64,000 nt of DNA from Anabas testudineus (GCF_900324465.2 NC_046611.1:6072516-6136515); one strand, 5' to 3'; shown: positions 21,452 to 32,560, counted from the stretch's first letter. Numbers and translations: made by a program. The notes: generated by a model not told the origin, from the letters alone.

Positions 21452-22045
21452 ATGGATGGCACTGATAGCCCCCACCTCTGCTTCCCCAACCTCAACTCCT
21501 CCTGCAGACGACTGCTACGACCACCGTCTGAGACTGCTCTGCTCTACACCCTGCTTGTGTTTGTCTCTCTGCTGACTGTCACACTCAATTCTCTCGTCAT
21601 TTTCTCCATCCCCCACTTCAGACAGCTCCACACTCCGACCAACACCCTGCTACAGTCTCTGGCTGTGTCCGACCTGCTGCTGGGACTGCTGGTGATGCCC
21701 ATCGAAGGCCTGCGTTACATAGAAACATGCTGGTTACTGGGGAGGTTAATATGTGCTCTGAGTCCTTATGTTTTATACAGTCTTATCTCTACCTCTCTGG
21801 GCCACATAGTGCTCATATCCATCATTCGTTATCTCACTATCTGTGACCCACTGCAGCACTCCTGTAAGATCACCAAAACTAATGTGAACATCTGCATCTG
21901 TATCTGTTGGACATCTTCAAATGTCTACAATGGGTTAATTCTACAGGAGCACTTTTCTAACACCAACATGAGAACAGCTTGTTCTTTCTCACTAAGAAAA
22001 ATAAAAACCAAACAAACACACACAGAAAAAGATTTTCAAGCTTGA
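21452..22045 (+). pseudogene. TAAR-like GPCR relic, copy 6 (TM1-TM4 only)
   Basis: From the conserved ATG the frame follows the family through TM4 (VYNGLILQEH). Homology then ends near 21955, and the frame continues through about 30 unrelated residues to a stop. TM5-TM7, including the Asp5.42 and NPxxY positions, are missing. About 130 bp later the ordinary downstream flank appears (CTTACCCACCTGGCAG at 22081, GTGAATCAGGCCTGTAA at 22113). A deletion thus removed the second half of the gene and several hundred bases of flank. The remaining reading frame has no stops or shifts, so the loss looks recent. A truncated four-helix product would not be expected to signal. Confidence 0.85.
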
Positions 22046-22834
22046 AAACGCATACAGTATTTATATATATATTTTTTATACTTACCCACCTGGCAGCTAC
22101 AGTAAGGAGTCTGTGTGAATCAGGCCTGTAAAAACAAATAATTAGAAATTAAAAATAATGAATAAAAGCAAGAAATCAAATTACCAATAATCTTCTTCAG
22201 GCCCAGTTATTGTTCAGGAGCAAGGAAGACATGCTCCCTTGGTTATATGTTATTTATAAACCTCTGCAGTTATAGTATGTACATAAGTTAAAAACTATAG
22301 GACATAAAATACAATGCACACATTTTTAAAATCATCTCATTCAGGGTAAACATTTAACAAGATTAGGAATATGCAACAACATATCACACCTGACCTACAC
22401 TCTGTACAATAAGTGTAAAGTTTATCATGTTCCCAGGAGTTAAACCTTTTCAAAGCCTATAATCTAAAGGTTAGATACAAACCTTTTCTAAAGAACAATA
22501 AATATTTCTACATTAGAAGTTGTTGTGTTGTTTACTCTAGCATAGATTTATTTAAATTGCAAACTTAACTAACTAGAAAACAAAGAAAGCTAAAATTAAA
22601 GCAACGTTCATTGGTAAACTAGGCTTGAGGAACTTCCTGTATGATGAAATAAGGATTCAGAGCGAGGAAATAGGTTTATTAGGCTGGAATAAAAACACTT
22701 TCATAACAACTGTTATTAATATATGTAAACTAATAGGTTATTCAAACTTCAGTGAAAGTGAAAAGTGGAATCTAAATAAAACTTATAGATATAGGGAGAG
22801 AAAAAGAGATTATGACTATTATGGGGGAAAGAAG
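22046..22834. other. Spacer between TAAR copies 6 and 7
   Basis: Downstream flank of copy 6 at 22081-22130, then AT-rich sequence. The 88-codon open frame at 22625-22891 covers the upstream region of copy 7, including its promoter boxes, and is not a gene. Confidence 0.5.
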
Positions 22835-22893
22835 TTACATCATCTCTTATTGTTCTTGGAAAACTCGAAGGGTGGTGCGAGAGGACGATAAAT
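22835..22893 (+). promoter_or_regulatory. Promoter module of TAAR copy 7
   Basis: TTACATCATC at 22835-22844 and GATAAAT at 22887-22893, 52 bp apart and 77 bp from the second box to the ATG, the same spacing as copy 2. Confidence 0.6.
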
Positions 22894-22963
22894 TATCTGT
22901 CAGGTGAGGAGTTTAGTCACTTGTCCTCTCGCCTCCACCTCATCTCTGCTTCTTCCCTCCCTG

Positions 22964-23950
22964 ATGGATGGCACTGATAGCCCCCACCTCTGCTTCCCCA
23001 ACCTCAACTCCTCCTGCAGACGACTGCTACGACCACCGTCTGAGACTGCACTGCTCTACACCCTGCTTGTGTTTGTCTCTCTGCTGACTGTCACACTCAA
23101 TTCTCTCGTCATTTTCTCCATCCCCCACTTCAGACAGCTCCACACTCCGACTAACACCCTGCTACTGTCGCTGGCTGTGTCCGACCTGCTGCTGGGACTG
23201 CTGGTGATGCCCATCGAAGGCCTGCGTTACATAGAAACATGCTGGTTACTGGGGAGGTTATTATGTGCTCTGAGTCCTTATGTTCTATACTGTCTAACTT
23301 CTGCCTCTGTGGGCCACATGGTGCTCATATCTATAATCCGTTATGTGACTATCTGTGACCCACTGCAGCACTCCTCTAAGATCACCATGACTAATGTTAA
23401 AATCTGTATCTGTCTCTGTTGGACATCCTCAGTTATCTACAATGCTTTAATTTTAATGGACCACATGGGGAATCCTGACAGATTCAGCTCCTGTCATGGG
23501 GAGTGTGTTGTTGTTATCAACTACATCCCAGGAACTGTTGACCTATTTGTCACCTTTGTTGCTCCCTGTACTGTCATGGTTGTGTTGTCTATGAGGGTGT
23601 TTCTGGCAGCTCTTTCTCAGGTGCGTGTCATTCAGTCACAGAAAGCTGCTATCAGTGTTGAAGCAGCTCCAACTGCTAGAAAATCACAGAGAAAAGCAGC
23701 AAGGACTCTTGGGATACTGATAGTTGTGTTTCTAATGTGTTTCTGCCCTTATTACTATCCCACACTCGCAGGTAAGGACACCTCATCCAGCTTGTCTTAT
23801 TACTCCATATTAGCTTGGATCATGATGCTGAACTCTTGTATGAATCCTCTGATTTATGCTCTGTTCTACCCCTGGTTTAGAAAAGCCATCAAACTCATTT
23901 TCACACTCAAAATACTGCAGGCCCAATCCCAGAAGGACATGATTCTGTAA
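22964..23950 (+). CDS. TAAR-like olfactory GPCR, copy 7 (intact)
   Basis: A 328-residue intronless receptor, closest to copy 2 in leader and N-terminus. It has the N15 glycosylation sequon, C3.25, Asp at 5.42 (PGTVDLFVTFVAPC), I-R-Y in place of DRY, NPLIY and PWFRKAIKLIF. It differs from its sisters at three telling positions: 3.32 is Leu (PYVLYC) instead of Phe, 6.48 is Phe (MCFCPYYYP), and TM7 has NSCMNPLIY. The C-terminus is also changed (QSQKDMIL). The in-frame ATG at 22904 lies about 10 bp after the TATA-like box and is rejected as the start. The predicted role is an olfactory amine receptor with altered ligand contacts relative to copies 1, 2 and 4. Confidence 0.88.
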   Translation: MDGTDSPHLCFPNLNSSCRRLLRPPSETALLYTLLVFVSLLTVTLNSLVIFSIPHFRQLHTPTNTLLLSLAVSDLLLGLLVMPIEGLRYIETCWLLGRLLCALSPYVLYCLTSASVGHMVLISIIRYVTICDPLQHSSKITMTNVKICICLCWTSSVIYNALILMDHMGNPDRFSSCHGECVVVINYIPGTVDLFVTFVAPCTVMVVLSMRVFLAALSQVRVIQSQKAAISVEAAPTARKSQRKAARTLGILIVVFLMCFCPYYYPTLAGKDTSSSLSYYSILAWIMMLNSCMNPLIYALFYPWFRKAIKLIFTLKILQAQSQKDMIL

Positions 23951-25325
23951 AAAGAGATTAAAGTACGAGTGCATGTTTCAGTGTCTCTGACCAGCAGAGG
24001 TGAGACACACCACCTGTGGACATACAGCACCACAGAGACCCTTAAATTAATACATATGCAAATGTAAAGATGAATGCAAACGCACATTTCCAAAAAGAAC
24101 TGATTAAAGTTGTTTCAGTTTTGTCTCAACTAGACTCTCATCAAAGACTAAGACAAATACTAATACTACATTTTGATGAATACAGTATAAATAAAATGCA
24201 CAAAACATCATAAATATTTTTAAAATAACTTTTGATCATCCCAGTATAAATCAGTGTAACGGTTCTCTGATAAATCTGTCATTTTGACTTTTCAGATCAT
24301 TATTATTATCATCTAATCAGTGATATTATGGTGTCGTTTTTAATTCAATTCAATGCAGTGTTGTTGTCAAATGCTAACAAAAAGTTGTTGTGAATCAGGT
24401 CTTTAAAATAATCTGAACAAAATCAAAAAATAAATACACAGTCTGCTTCCATTGGATCCCATTATTGCTGTGATGCCCTCAAACAAGGCATCCCCCCTGC
24501 TGGAGAATTAACTACTTGCACTTGCTTGATGAGGAAAAAATCAGTCATCCCTGCTGTTTTCGCCTGCAGTCATTGAACAAGTACTATTTACATCATTTGT
24601 TTATAGTGTTTGATGTTAAACTCAGCAGCACTTCAGGAGCTCAGGTTGTTTTAAGTTACTTCCAAGTGTTGTTGTCTAATCACCTGAAATGTCTGCTGTA
24701 TGGACCCAAAAGTAACACAGCCTAGAAGCAGCTTTCAGCTATTAGAATGGATTTTTAATAAACGGCACAGAAGGAATTATCAATGTGGTTATAAATCTGT
24801 GTTTTACTGTACACCACGTAAACTAGAAGTTCAAAAACACAATTGTAAAATAATATAGTGACAAGATTTTTATGCAAAATCCAACATATAATAAAGCAGT
24901 CAAGTCAGAATTAACACATAAAAAATATCTATGCACTCTGGGCATAGCAATATAACTGTTTGGAATTACTATTGATTTTTGTTTGCTCTCATAAACTTAC
25001 CCATAAGGCAGATGGAGTCAGGTGTCTGTATGAAGCAGGCCTGTAAATCATAAGATTTCTGGTTAGAAAATGGTTATGAAACACTCAGTCATATGATATG
25101 TTAATACTGTATATGAAGATTTAAGGTAATAAATGTCTTATCATTAATAGGTAATAATAAAATCAACATCAAACCTGTCCTCATGTTCTCAGCACAAACA
25201 TTAAAGGCTCAGGTTGGTTCAATAATGTTTAGTTATTGTTTATGTCTATAGATGTATTAAAATACGTGAATGTCATAATAACAAAACTGTAAAACGATGC
25301 ATTATAACTTATTTTGATCACCTCG
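23951..25325. other. End of the TAAR array and spacer
   Basis: The flank of copy 7 contains GTTGTGAATCAGGTCTTTAA near 24382. A second, better copy of the downstream module is at 24995-25060 (CTTACCCATAAGGCAG, then GTGTCTGTATGAAGCAGGCC), which may mark a lost eighth unit. No gene is seen. Confidence 0.5.
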
Positions 25326-25332
25326 CATCACA

Positions 25333-26433
25333 GCCCCAGTACCAGCACTCAGCCCCAGCACTCAGCCCCAGTACCAGCACTCAGCTGCAGTACCAGCACT
25401 CAGCTGCAGTACCAGCACTCAGCCCCAGTACCAGCACTCAGCCCCAGTACCAGCACTCAGCTGCAGTACCAGCACTCAGCCCCAGTACCAGCACTCAGCT
25501 GCAGTACCAGCACTCAGCTGCAGTACCAGCACTCAGCCCCAGTACCAGCACTCAGCCCCAGCACTCAGCCGCAGTACCAGCACTCAGCTGCAGTACCAGC
25601 ACTCAGCCCCAGTACCAGCACTCAGCTGCAGTACCAGCACTCAGCTGCAGTACCAGCACTCAGCCCCAGTACCAGCACTCAGCCGCAGTACCAGCACTCA
25701 GCTGCAGTACCAGCACTCAGCCCAGTACCAGCACTCAGCCCCAGTACCAGCACTCAGCCCCAGTACCAGCACTCAGCCGCAGTACCAGCACTCAGCTGCA
25801 GTACCAGCACTCAGCCCCAGTACCAGCACTCAGCTGCAGTACCAGCACTCAGCCCCAGTACCAGCACTCAGCCCCAGTACCAGCACTCAGCCCCAGTACC
25901 AGCACTCAGCCCCAGTACCAGCACTCAGCCTGCAGTACCAGCACTCAGCCCAGTACCAGCTACCAGCACTCAGCTGCAGTACCAGCACTCAGCCCCAGTG
26001 ACCACACTCACTGCAGTACCAGCACTCAGCCCCAGAACTCAGTGCAGTACACAGCACTCAGCCCCAGTACCAGCACTCAGCCGCAGTACCAGCACTCAGC
26101 CGCAGTACAGCACTCAGCTGCAGTACCAGCACTCAGCCGCAGTACCAGCACTCAGCCGCAGTACCAGCACTCAGCTGCAGTACCAGCACTCAGCCGCAGT
26201 ACCAGCACTCAGCCGCAGTACCAGCACTCAGCTGCAGTACCAGCACTCAGCTGCAGTACCAGCACTCAGCCCCAGTACCAGCACTCAGCTGCAGTACCAG
26301 CACTCAGCCCCAGTACCAGCACTCAGCCGCAGTACCAGCACTCAGCTGCAGTACCAGCACTCAGCCCCAGTACCAGCACTCAGCCGCAGTACCAGCACTC
26401 AGCCGCAGTACCAGCACTCAGCTGCAGTACCAC
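25333..26433. repeat. 19-bp minisatellite, about 57 units
   Basis: The unit is CAGTACCAGCACTCAGC plus two variable bases (TG, CC or CG). A few units carry deletions or substitutions, e.g. near 25345, 25720, 25930, 25990 and 26035. Because 19 leaves a remainder of one when divided by three and the unit has no stop in any forward frame, long open frames (up to 399 codons) run through the array. They encode a 19-residue repeat that is simply the three frames in rotation. TG units next to the following CAG create CTGCAG. The array ends about 155 bp before the stoml2 start codon. Confidence 0.95.
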
Positions 26434-26588
26434 CCTCCGAACAGCAGAGGGCGGTGTTGAATAATAAGATGACAGCCAAAGCTAGCAGCGAGGTAGCTAA
26501 CGTTAGGAAGTAGCTAGCTATGACCCTGAACTACTTGTTCTAACAAACCCAAATGTGTGTACAACTTTAAAAATACTTTTATTTAAAT
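26434..26588 (+). promoter_or_regulatory. Proximal promoter and 5' leader of stoml2
   Basis: This is the only unique sequence between the minisatellite and the stoml2 ATG, so it must hold the 5' leader and core promoter, unless these lie inside or beyond the repeat. It contains several GCTAGC/AGCTA-type palindromes (CTAGCAGCGAGGTAGCTAAC; GTAGCTAGCTATG). No TATA box is evident, as is usual for a housekeeping mitochondrial gene. Confidence 0.4.
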
Positions 26589-29500
26589 ATGTTACGGACA
26601 CTGTGTCGGACAGGTGGAGCCGTTTTAAAGGTAAGCACCCCGTTTCCATCTATTAACAGCTCTAGTGTGCTAGCATTAGTGAACAGATAGCCCCACCTGC
26701 TAACTGTAGCTGCCAAGGTTACTGTATATTAATCATATAATATTAATATGTGTGTGTTTACTTTTCAAATTAGCTTCTTATTTGTGCACATGTATCATAA
26801 AATAAGCCGTTTATCCATAACATAGCAAGTAACGTTACCTGATGGAAGCAGTTAGTAGATAGCTAACATTAGCTGCTCCTGCTGATACCAATACAAGCTT
26901 TTGTCCTGTACTAACTCAATGTATATATAATATAATGCATTGGCCAATTGGACAGTACATACAAATAATGTAATGTCTAAACGTTTTTGTTTTTTAGCAG
27001 TAATCCTAGTTAACAATTTGTTTTTGTTGTACTTCATTCAAAGTAGTAATACCACAGTATGTTTGGTTGATGGTTGTAGTTATATTCTATTACAAGTCAG
27101 GTCCTGCATTCAAAATTGAAGTATTAGTATGAGAATGTACTAAAAGTAAAGTACTCATGGAGATTTAAGAACAATATATAAGATTGTTGGATTATAATTA
27201 AAGTTGCTTTAATGTATCACGTTAATCATGCAGCTGGTAAAAATGGGACTAATTTGAATTATTTCAGTACTTTTTGTACTCAAGTTAAAGTGACAGGTTG
27301 AAAATTTGTATTTTTGGAAGGATCCACTGACCTGTAATAACATACTTTGTAAAAACTGTCTGATTTTCTGTCTCTGTAGAACTCCCAGCTGACTGTGCCC
27401 AGGTTGTGGGTGACCCCAGCCCAACAACGATGGGCCTCCCGCCTACCCATGAACACCGTGGTCCTGTTTGTGCCACAGCAGGAAGCCTGGGTGGTAGAGA
27501 GGATGGGTCGCTTTCACCGCATCTTAGAGCCGGTAATTTCTTTCAATCGGGGGTTTAAAGGCACGTGTAATAGAAGGCTAATCTTTCTATGTTACCTCCA
27601 TCAATCAACATAAAGGTAAAGATAAATGGAACAGTAAGACGTTTCTTGTCCTTTCTTGTAGGGACTGAATCTCCTTATTCCAATACTTGACCGGATCCGT
27701 TATGTGCAAAGTCTCAAAGAGATTGTTATTGACGTCCCTGAACAATCAGCTGTATCCCTTGGTAGGTTTCATTTTAGGAAAAAAAAGTCATAGCAATTGT
27801 CGGTTTAATTAAGTCTTCATGGAGTAATAAACTCATATTTTCTTCTCCTCACACAGATAATGTGACACTGCAAATTGACGGAGTTCTTTATTTAAGAATT
27901 TTAGATCCTTTTAAGGTATGTTGGTAAGAATTAAAACTGCTCAGACACTAAAATTACTAACATACTTAATAGGACATTATTTGATATGTGTCTAATCAAC
28001 AATCATCAATATAACATCAGTATCAACACAATGTGTTACTTCTTCCTCTGACAGGCATTTGTGGAAGAAATGTAAAACTTTTTTAAAACTTCTAGTACCC
28101 TTTATTTTGGAAACTAATTTTTGGACCTTCATGTTAAACTTTTTTTGTTTTAAAACACATTGAACATTATGTAGGAGTAGTTGTACTTTTCTACCAGCAG
28201 GTGGCACCACATAGTTTGACTATTCATGAAATCATGCAGACTGATGAGTTGTGTCTCTCCAGGCTAGTTATGGCGTGGAGGATCCAGAGTATGCAGTGAC
28301 TCAGCTCGCACAAACCACAATGCGTTCAGAACTGGGCAAACTCACGCTGGATAAAGTATTCAGGGTAAAGGAATTTCTGCACTGCTTGGTTTTTATTTTA
28401 TTGCAACACAGTAGTGATAAGTACCTTTAACCCACTGTCTTAACCCTCTCTGGTTTAAAGGAAAGGGAGTCTCTTAATTCCAACATCGTCCACTCCATCA
28501 ATCAAGCGTCAGATGAATGGGGAATCCGATGCCTGCGTTACGAAATTAAAGATATACAAGTTCCACCTCGTATTAAAGAATCAATGCAGATGCAGGTGAG
28601 ACACACAGAAGCTTTGCTGTCACTTTAAAACCCTGAAGTGCAGTCAAACCTTTCCTCACAGAAGATAGATCACTTGAGCTTTTTTTTTTTTTACACAACA
28701 TAATGTAAATAACATCCCTGTATTTCAGGACATATCCTTGTAATACCACATACCACCATACACCTTTCAGAAACTCTACATAGACTGAGTCAAATGCACT
28801 TACACCTGAGTGTGGACAGAGTTTATGAAAATCGTCGCACCCAACAACAGGGGGATTTTAGGATTGTTTTGTCTCCTTGGAGGAAAAATATTTGACATCT
28901 CTATTTGTTCATTGCTTCCTGTGTAGGTGGAGGCTGAGCGGAGGAAGAGAGCTACAGTGCTGGAGTCTGAGGGCACACGGGAAGCGTCCATCAACGTGGC
29001 AGAGGGTCGCAAGCAAGCCCAGATCCTAGCTTCAGAGGGAGAGAAAGCTGAGCAGATCAACAAAGCTACAGGTTGGTGCATTTTACTTTTTACTTAAAGA
29101 AACAAATGTTTAACTCGGATTTTTCCATGCAAGAATCATGAGAGCATGTAGGTAATTGAAGGCCTTGTTAACTTAGGACTTAGTCCGTCATTACTCTAAA
29201 TCCACAAAGCGTTTAATTACGTGCCTGCAGACAGTGTTACAACACTGCACAAGGATTTGAATTCAGACTTCAAACAGATTAAACATAGTTACTGACAATC
29301 CTCAAACAGATTGAGTGAATCGAGAGGAATGTTGAAAAAGGAGGTTTAAAGCCTGTATTATACTGTAAGTCCAAAATAAATCTACTTTTGTCATTTTGTA
29401 AATGTATCTTGTCTGTAGGTGAGGCCCAAGCTGTGTTAGCCATAGCAGAAGCCAAATCCAAAGCCATTCGTCTGTTAGCAGAGGCTCTGGCTGAACAGGT

Positions 29501-30316
29501 ATAGAATTGATTTTAATGGCTCATTTATCATTAAAGGATCAGAAGCCATTGTGGCCGTTTAGAAATGTTCAGGTTGTCACAGTAACCAGAGATTTGCTTG
29601 TTTTTGACAGAACGGAAACGCTGCAGCCTCACTGAGTGTTGCTGAACAATATGTCTCTGCTTTCTCCAACCTCGCCAAAGAGTCCAACACTGTGCTTCTG
29701 CCCTCCAATACTGGTGATGTTAGTGGGATGGTCACACAGGTATTCTGTCTTCAACTGGTTAATTACCATTCAGGATTACTCTAAAGATAGTTTGTTTTTG
29801 TTCACAAAAAGATGAACAAAGGAGATATATTACATTTACTTTAGAGCTGCAGGAAGGCAGATTTGTTATCCTCTGATAGATCCAAGTTAGCTGTTTCCCC
29901 TGTTTCCAGTATTTATGCTGAGCTAAGCTGGTTTTAGCATCATATTTAGCAAACAAATAATGACATTCTCATAACTGCTGACAAGGATGTGAATAAGCAT
30001 ATTTCCCATAATGTCAAGTTATTTCTTTCAGTCATGGGAGAGTAACAAAAGAAAATCGAGAGTGAACACTGTAAACACCGCGGTGCTGGTGGCAGTATTG
30101 TTCTTAACCTCAGCCTCATTATTTTCTTATATCAGGGCATACTTTTTCCGCTATCAAATATCGCTTACTTAATGTCTTTGCAACCTGTTCTTGTGCCTTC
30201 AGGCCATGACTATTTACAGGACATTATCCAAACCGAGGCTACAAGTTGGCAGCATAAAGGCTGAAACAGAGGAACCCAGTGAAGACACTCCAACCCATTC
30301 AACACCATCTCAATAG
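26589..30316 (+). CDS. stoml2: Stomatin-like protein 2, mitochondrial
   Basis: Ten coding exons joined in frame: 26589-26630, 27380-27532, 27662-27761, 27857-27915, 28263-28364, 28461-28595, 28927-29071, 29419-29498, 29611-29739, 30203-30316. All introns have GT-AG ends. The 352-residue product is close to the length of human STOML2 (356). It begins with an Arg-rich mitochondrial presequence ([14 protein letters not shown]). The SPFH/prohibitin-homology domain covers about residues 38-200 ([50 protein letters not shown]). An Ala/Glu-rich coiled coil follows at about 198-270 ([19 protein letters not shown]). The family sits at the inner mitochondrial membrane, binds cardiolipin and prohibitins, and supports respiratory complexes and mitochondrial fusion. 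The gene is complete with no sign of damage. Confidence 0.95.
29835..29990. repeat. Fish interspersed repeat in stoml2 intron 9
   Basis: AGCTGTTTCCCCTGTTTCCA and TTTATGCTGAGCTAAGCTGG near 29890-29935 match a repeat that is very common in percomorph introns. The family name is not known to me. Confidence 0.5.
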
Positions 30317-30901
30317 CAGAGGACACCATTACTGCAGAAAAAAGAAGAGGCCGTTCTCAAAGTGATAGAGTACAATGGCTCTGCTGTGTCTGTCTCGTCC
30401 AAAGGGCACTCTATCTGCTGCTGAGCACAGGATGTCGAGACAGAGCAACAGCACTTGATAAACGGAGACAGTGCAGAGCAAGGACAGCTGGGAAAAGGGA
30501 GGAACTCAAGTACTATGTTAATTGTGTTGGTCAGGTGTTGTACCTTAACTAAATCTACTGTGCTGTGTAGATAAGGCCAGTATGTTCAGACACAAAGCAA
30601 ATGAATCTGCAGATTCTCAACAACCTTGTTGCCTGTGAATGAACATTTAGCCGCTGTAAGATCATATGTTTATGTCACTTTTTAGGCCACAATTATGTTG
30701 TCCAATGACTCATATTTCTCCCACGTCATTCAGTCTGGTCTCATGTTTAAAATAGCATTCAGTATAATTTCAAAAGCAGATAATTTTATTTATTTATTTT
30801 TTTCTATATTGGATGCATCAGTCCGGTGATGATAGTTATGTTTAGGGTTTAATTCAGAGGTGAATAATTCATTTATTTGTTGATGCTGCTGCAAAAAAAC
30901 C

Positions 30902-30907
30902 AATAAA
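30902..30907 (+). promoter_or_regulatory. Polyadenylation signal of stoml2
   Basis: AATAAA 586 bp after the stop codon, followed by TGT/T-rich sequence from about 30925 (AATGTCAATGTTTGTTTTTC). This fits a 3' UTR of about 0.6 kb. Confidence 0.6.
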
Positions 30908-30924
30908 AGCTCTACAGTAAATGT

Positions 30925-32560
30925 CAATGTTTGTTTTTCTGTTTTAGAAAACAGTGACTAACTGTGTTATGGATCATAACATACTGTTTTAATTAGAGCA
31001 ACTGTGTATAGTTTCCATCACTGCAATTTTGTGCAGTTCAGGCAGTGATGTAATAGAAACCTTTTTTTATTATTTGGTAACACTGACTTGATCTTTTTAT
31101 TGTTGGCTGATCTCAGTTGTGTTCTTAGTTTTATTTTGAGCTGGTTCACAAAGTTCATCTGTCATGAACTGTGATTCCTGTAAAGGTTTCACATAGTAGT
31201 TACTATGTTGACTGGATTGCACTAGTTTAAAGTGTGTTAGTTCCAAAGTATCCCTCGGGAGATAGATTTTAATTCTTTCATACTTGATATACTTTCACAT
31301 TTGTGAGGCAATAATGTGTGGTAGCAGCAAAATTATTTTTTAAAGAATTCTGTTGAACAGCACAGAGCCTGGCGTTACTTCCTGATAATCCTACACGCCT
31401 AACTCGGATGATGAAATGGAGCAAAGCAATGACTGGAATGTGGAATCTTGTTGCACAGATTCAACACATAAAGCGTACTACAAGCAGCCACTTGCCACCA
31501 TGTGCGTACATGTGTATGCGCGTCTTAATTCTTGAAACGGCTGGCAGTGACTGGTCCAAAAATCGGATGTTTTCTCATTCGACCATTTCCCAGACACACC
31601 TCTTTCTCCCTCCTCCTTGTCCTCCAGTCTCTCCACTTCTTCTTTCCTTCCCGTCTTTCCATCTGTGCCCATAATTTATTTTACCGTTGTCGGTAACTGC
31701 TTTGCCCTGGGAGAGGAAAGTACAGATATTATAATTTAAACAAAGATGTAACTTCCTTCTGCTGTTCACCTCTTCTTACCCTCCCCTCCACCTCCTTTGG
31801 GACACACAGACACACATGCCCTTGGGGCAGTATAGTTAAAGAGGTGTGTAAAGTTTGTCTTTTTTAGGACCTTGAACGACCAAACCAGACACAAAGAACA
31901 TGAGTAGAAGTGAGAGGTGGAGGGAAAATGCAAAGATGGAGCTTGATGAAGTGTGAAGGAGTGAAGGCAGAAGGCAGAAAAGGTGTTTGGAGCTGCAGGT
32001 GTGACACCAGTTTCTGTCTCTGTCCCACACACACTCACACACACCAGTATTGACATTGAAATAATCCTTACTGGGGTGAAGAAAACCCCGAGGTAATTGG
32101 GGGTAGCTGACATAAAGCAGAAACAGAAGACAGAGTAAGAGACAGCAAAGGTATTAGCAGCTAATAAAAAGGCAATTTGAGCAGCAGTAAGGCAACTCAC
32201 ACATTCGTCATTGTCTGCTACTGAACGTGCACATTTTATACGTCTGCTCCCATTTCATGGAATTACAAGGATGGAAGGGCAAAGACAACAGGATAACGAA
32301 TGTGAGGGAAAGGAAAGAGCGATAAGGAATGTGGGAGAATAATCACATTTTGACACGTTTTGACAGAGTATTTCTTTTTTAAAAGCTGTCGAGATGCCAA
32401 CAAGAACAAAAAACTCCCCAGTGAATTTAAATCATAAAAAAACAGCATGATAGCATGTGTTAACAGAAAGTATGTCAGTACCAAGGCACGGTAAAGCCTG
32501 CAATTTCTGTGCCATTATAATCAGCTATAACCCATGAATCATGTCCCTCAGATCTTTCAC
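30925..32560. other. Intergenic spacer between stoml2 and vegfc
   Basis: No exon, RNA gene or clear transposon is seen. Open frames around 31408-32200 lie in pyrimidine- or purine-biased DNA and resemble no protein I know. Confidence 0.5.

Noticed and set aside
25333-26433. CRISPR-like repeat array
   Set aside because: The units abut directly with no unique spacers, and the sequence is eukaryotic.
25314-26513. 399-codon open frame as a repetitive protein gene
   Set aside because: It exists only because the 19-bp repeat has no stop in any forward frame. There is no start context, no unique domain and no splice signals, and frame-breaking indels in the array are tolerated.
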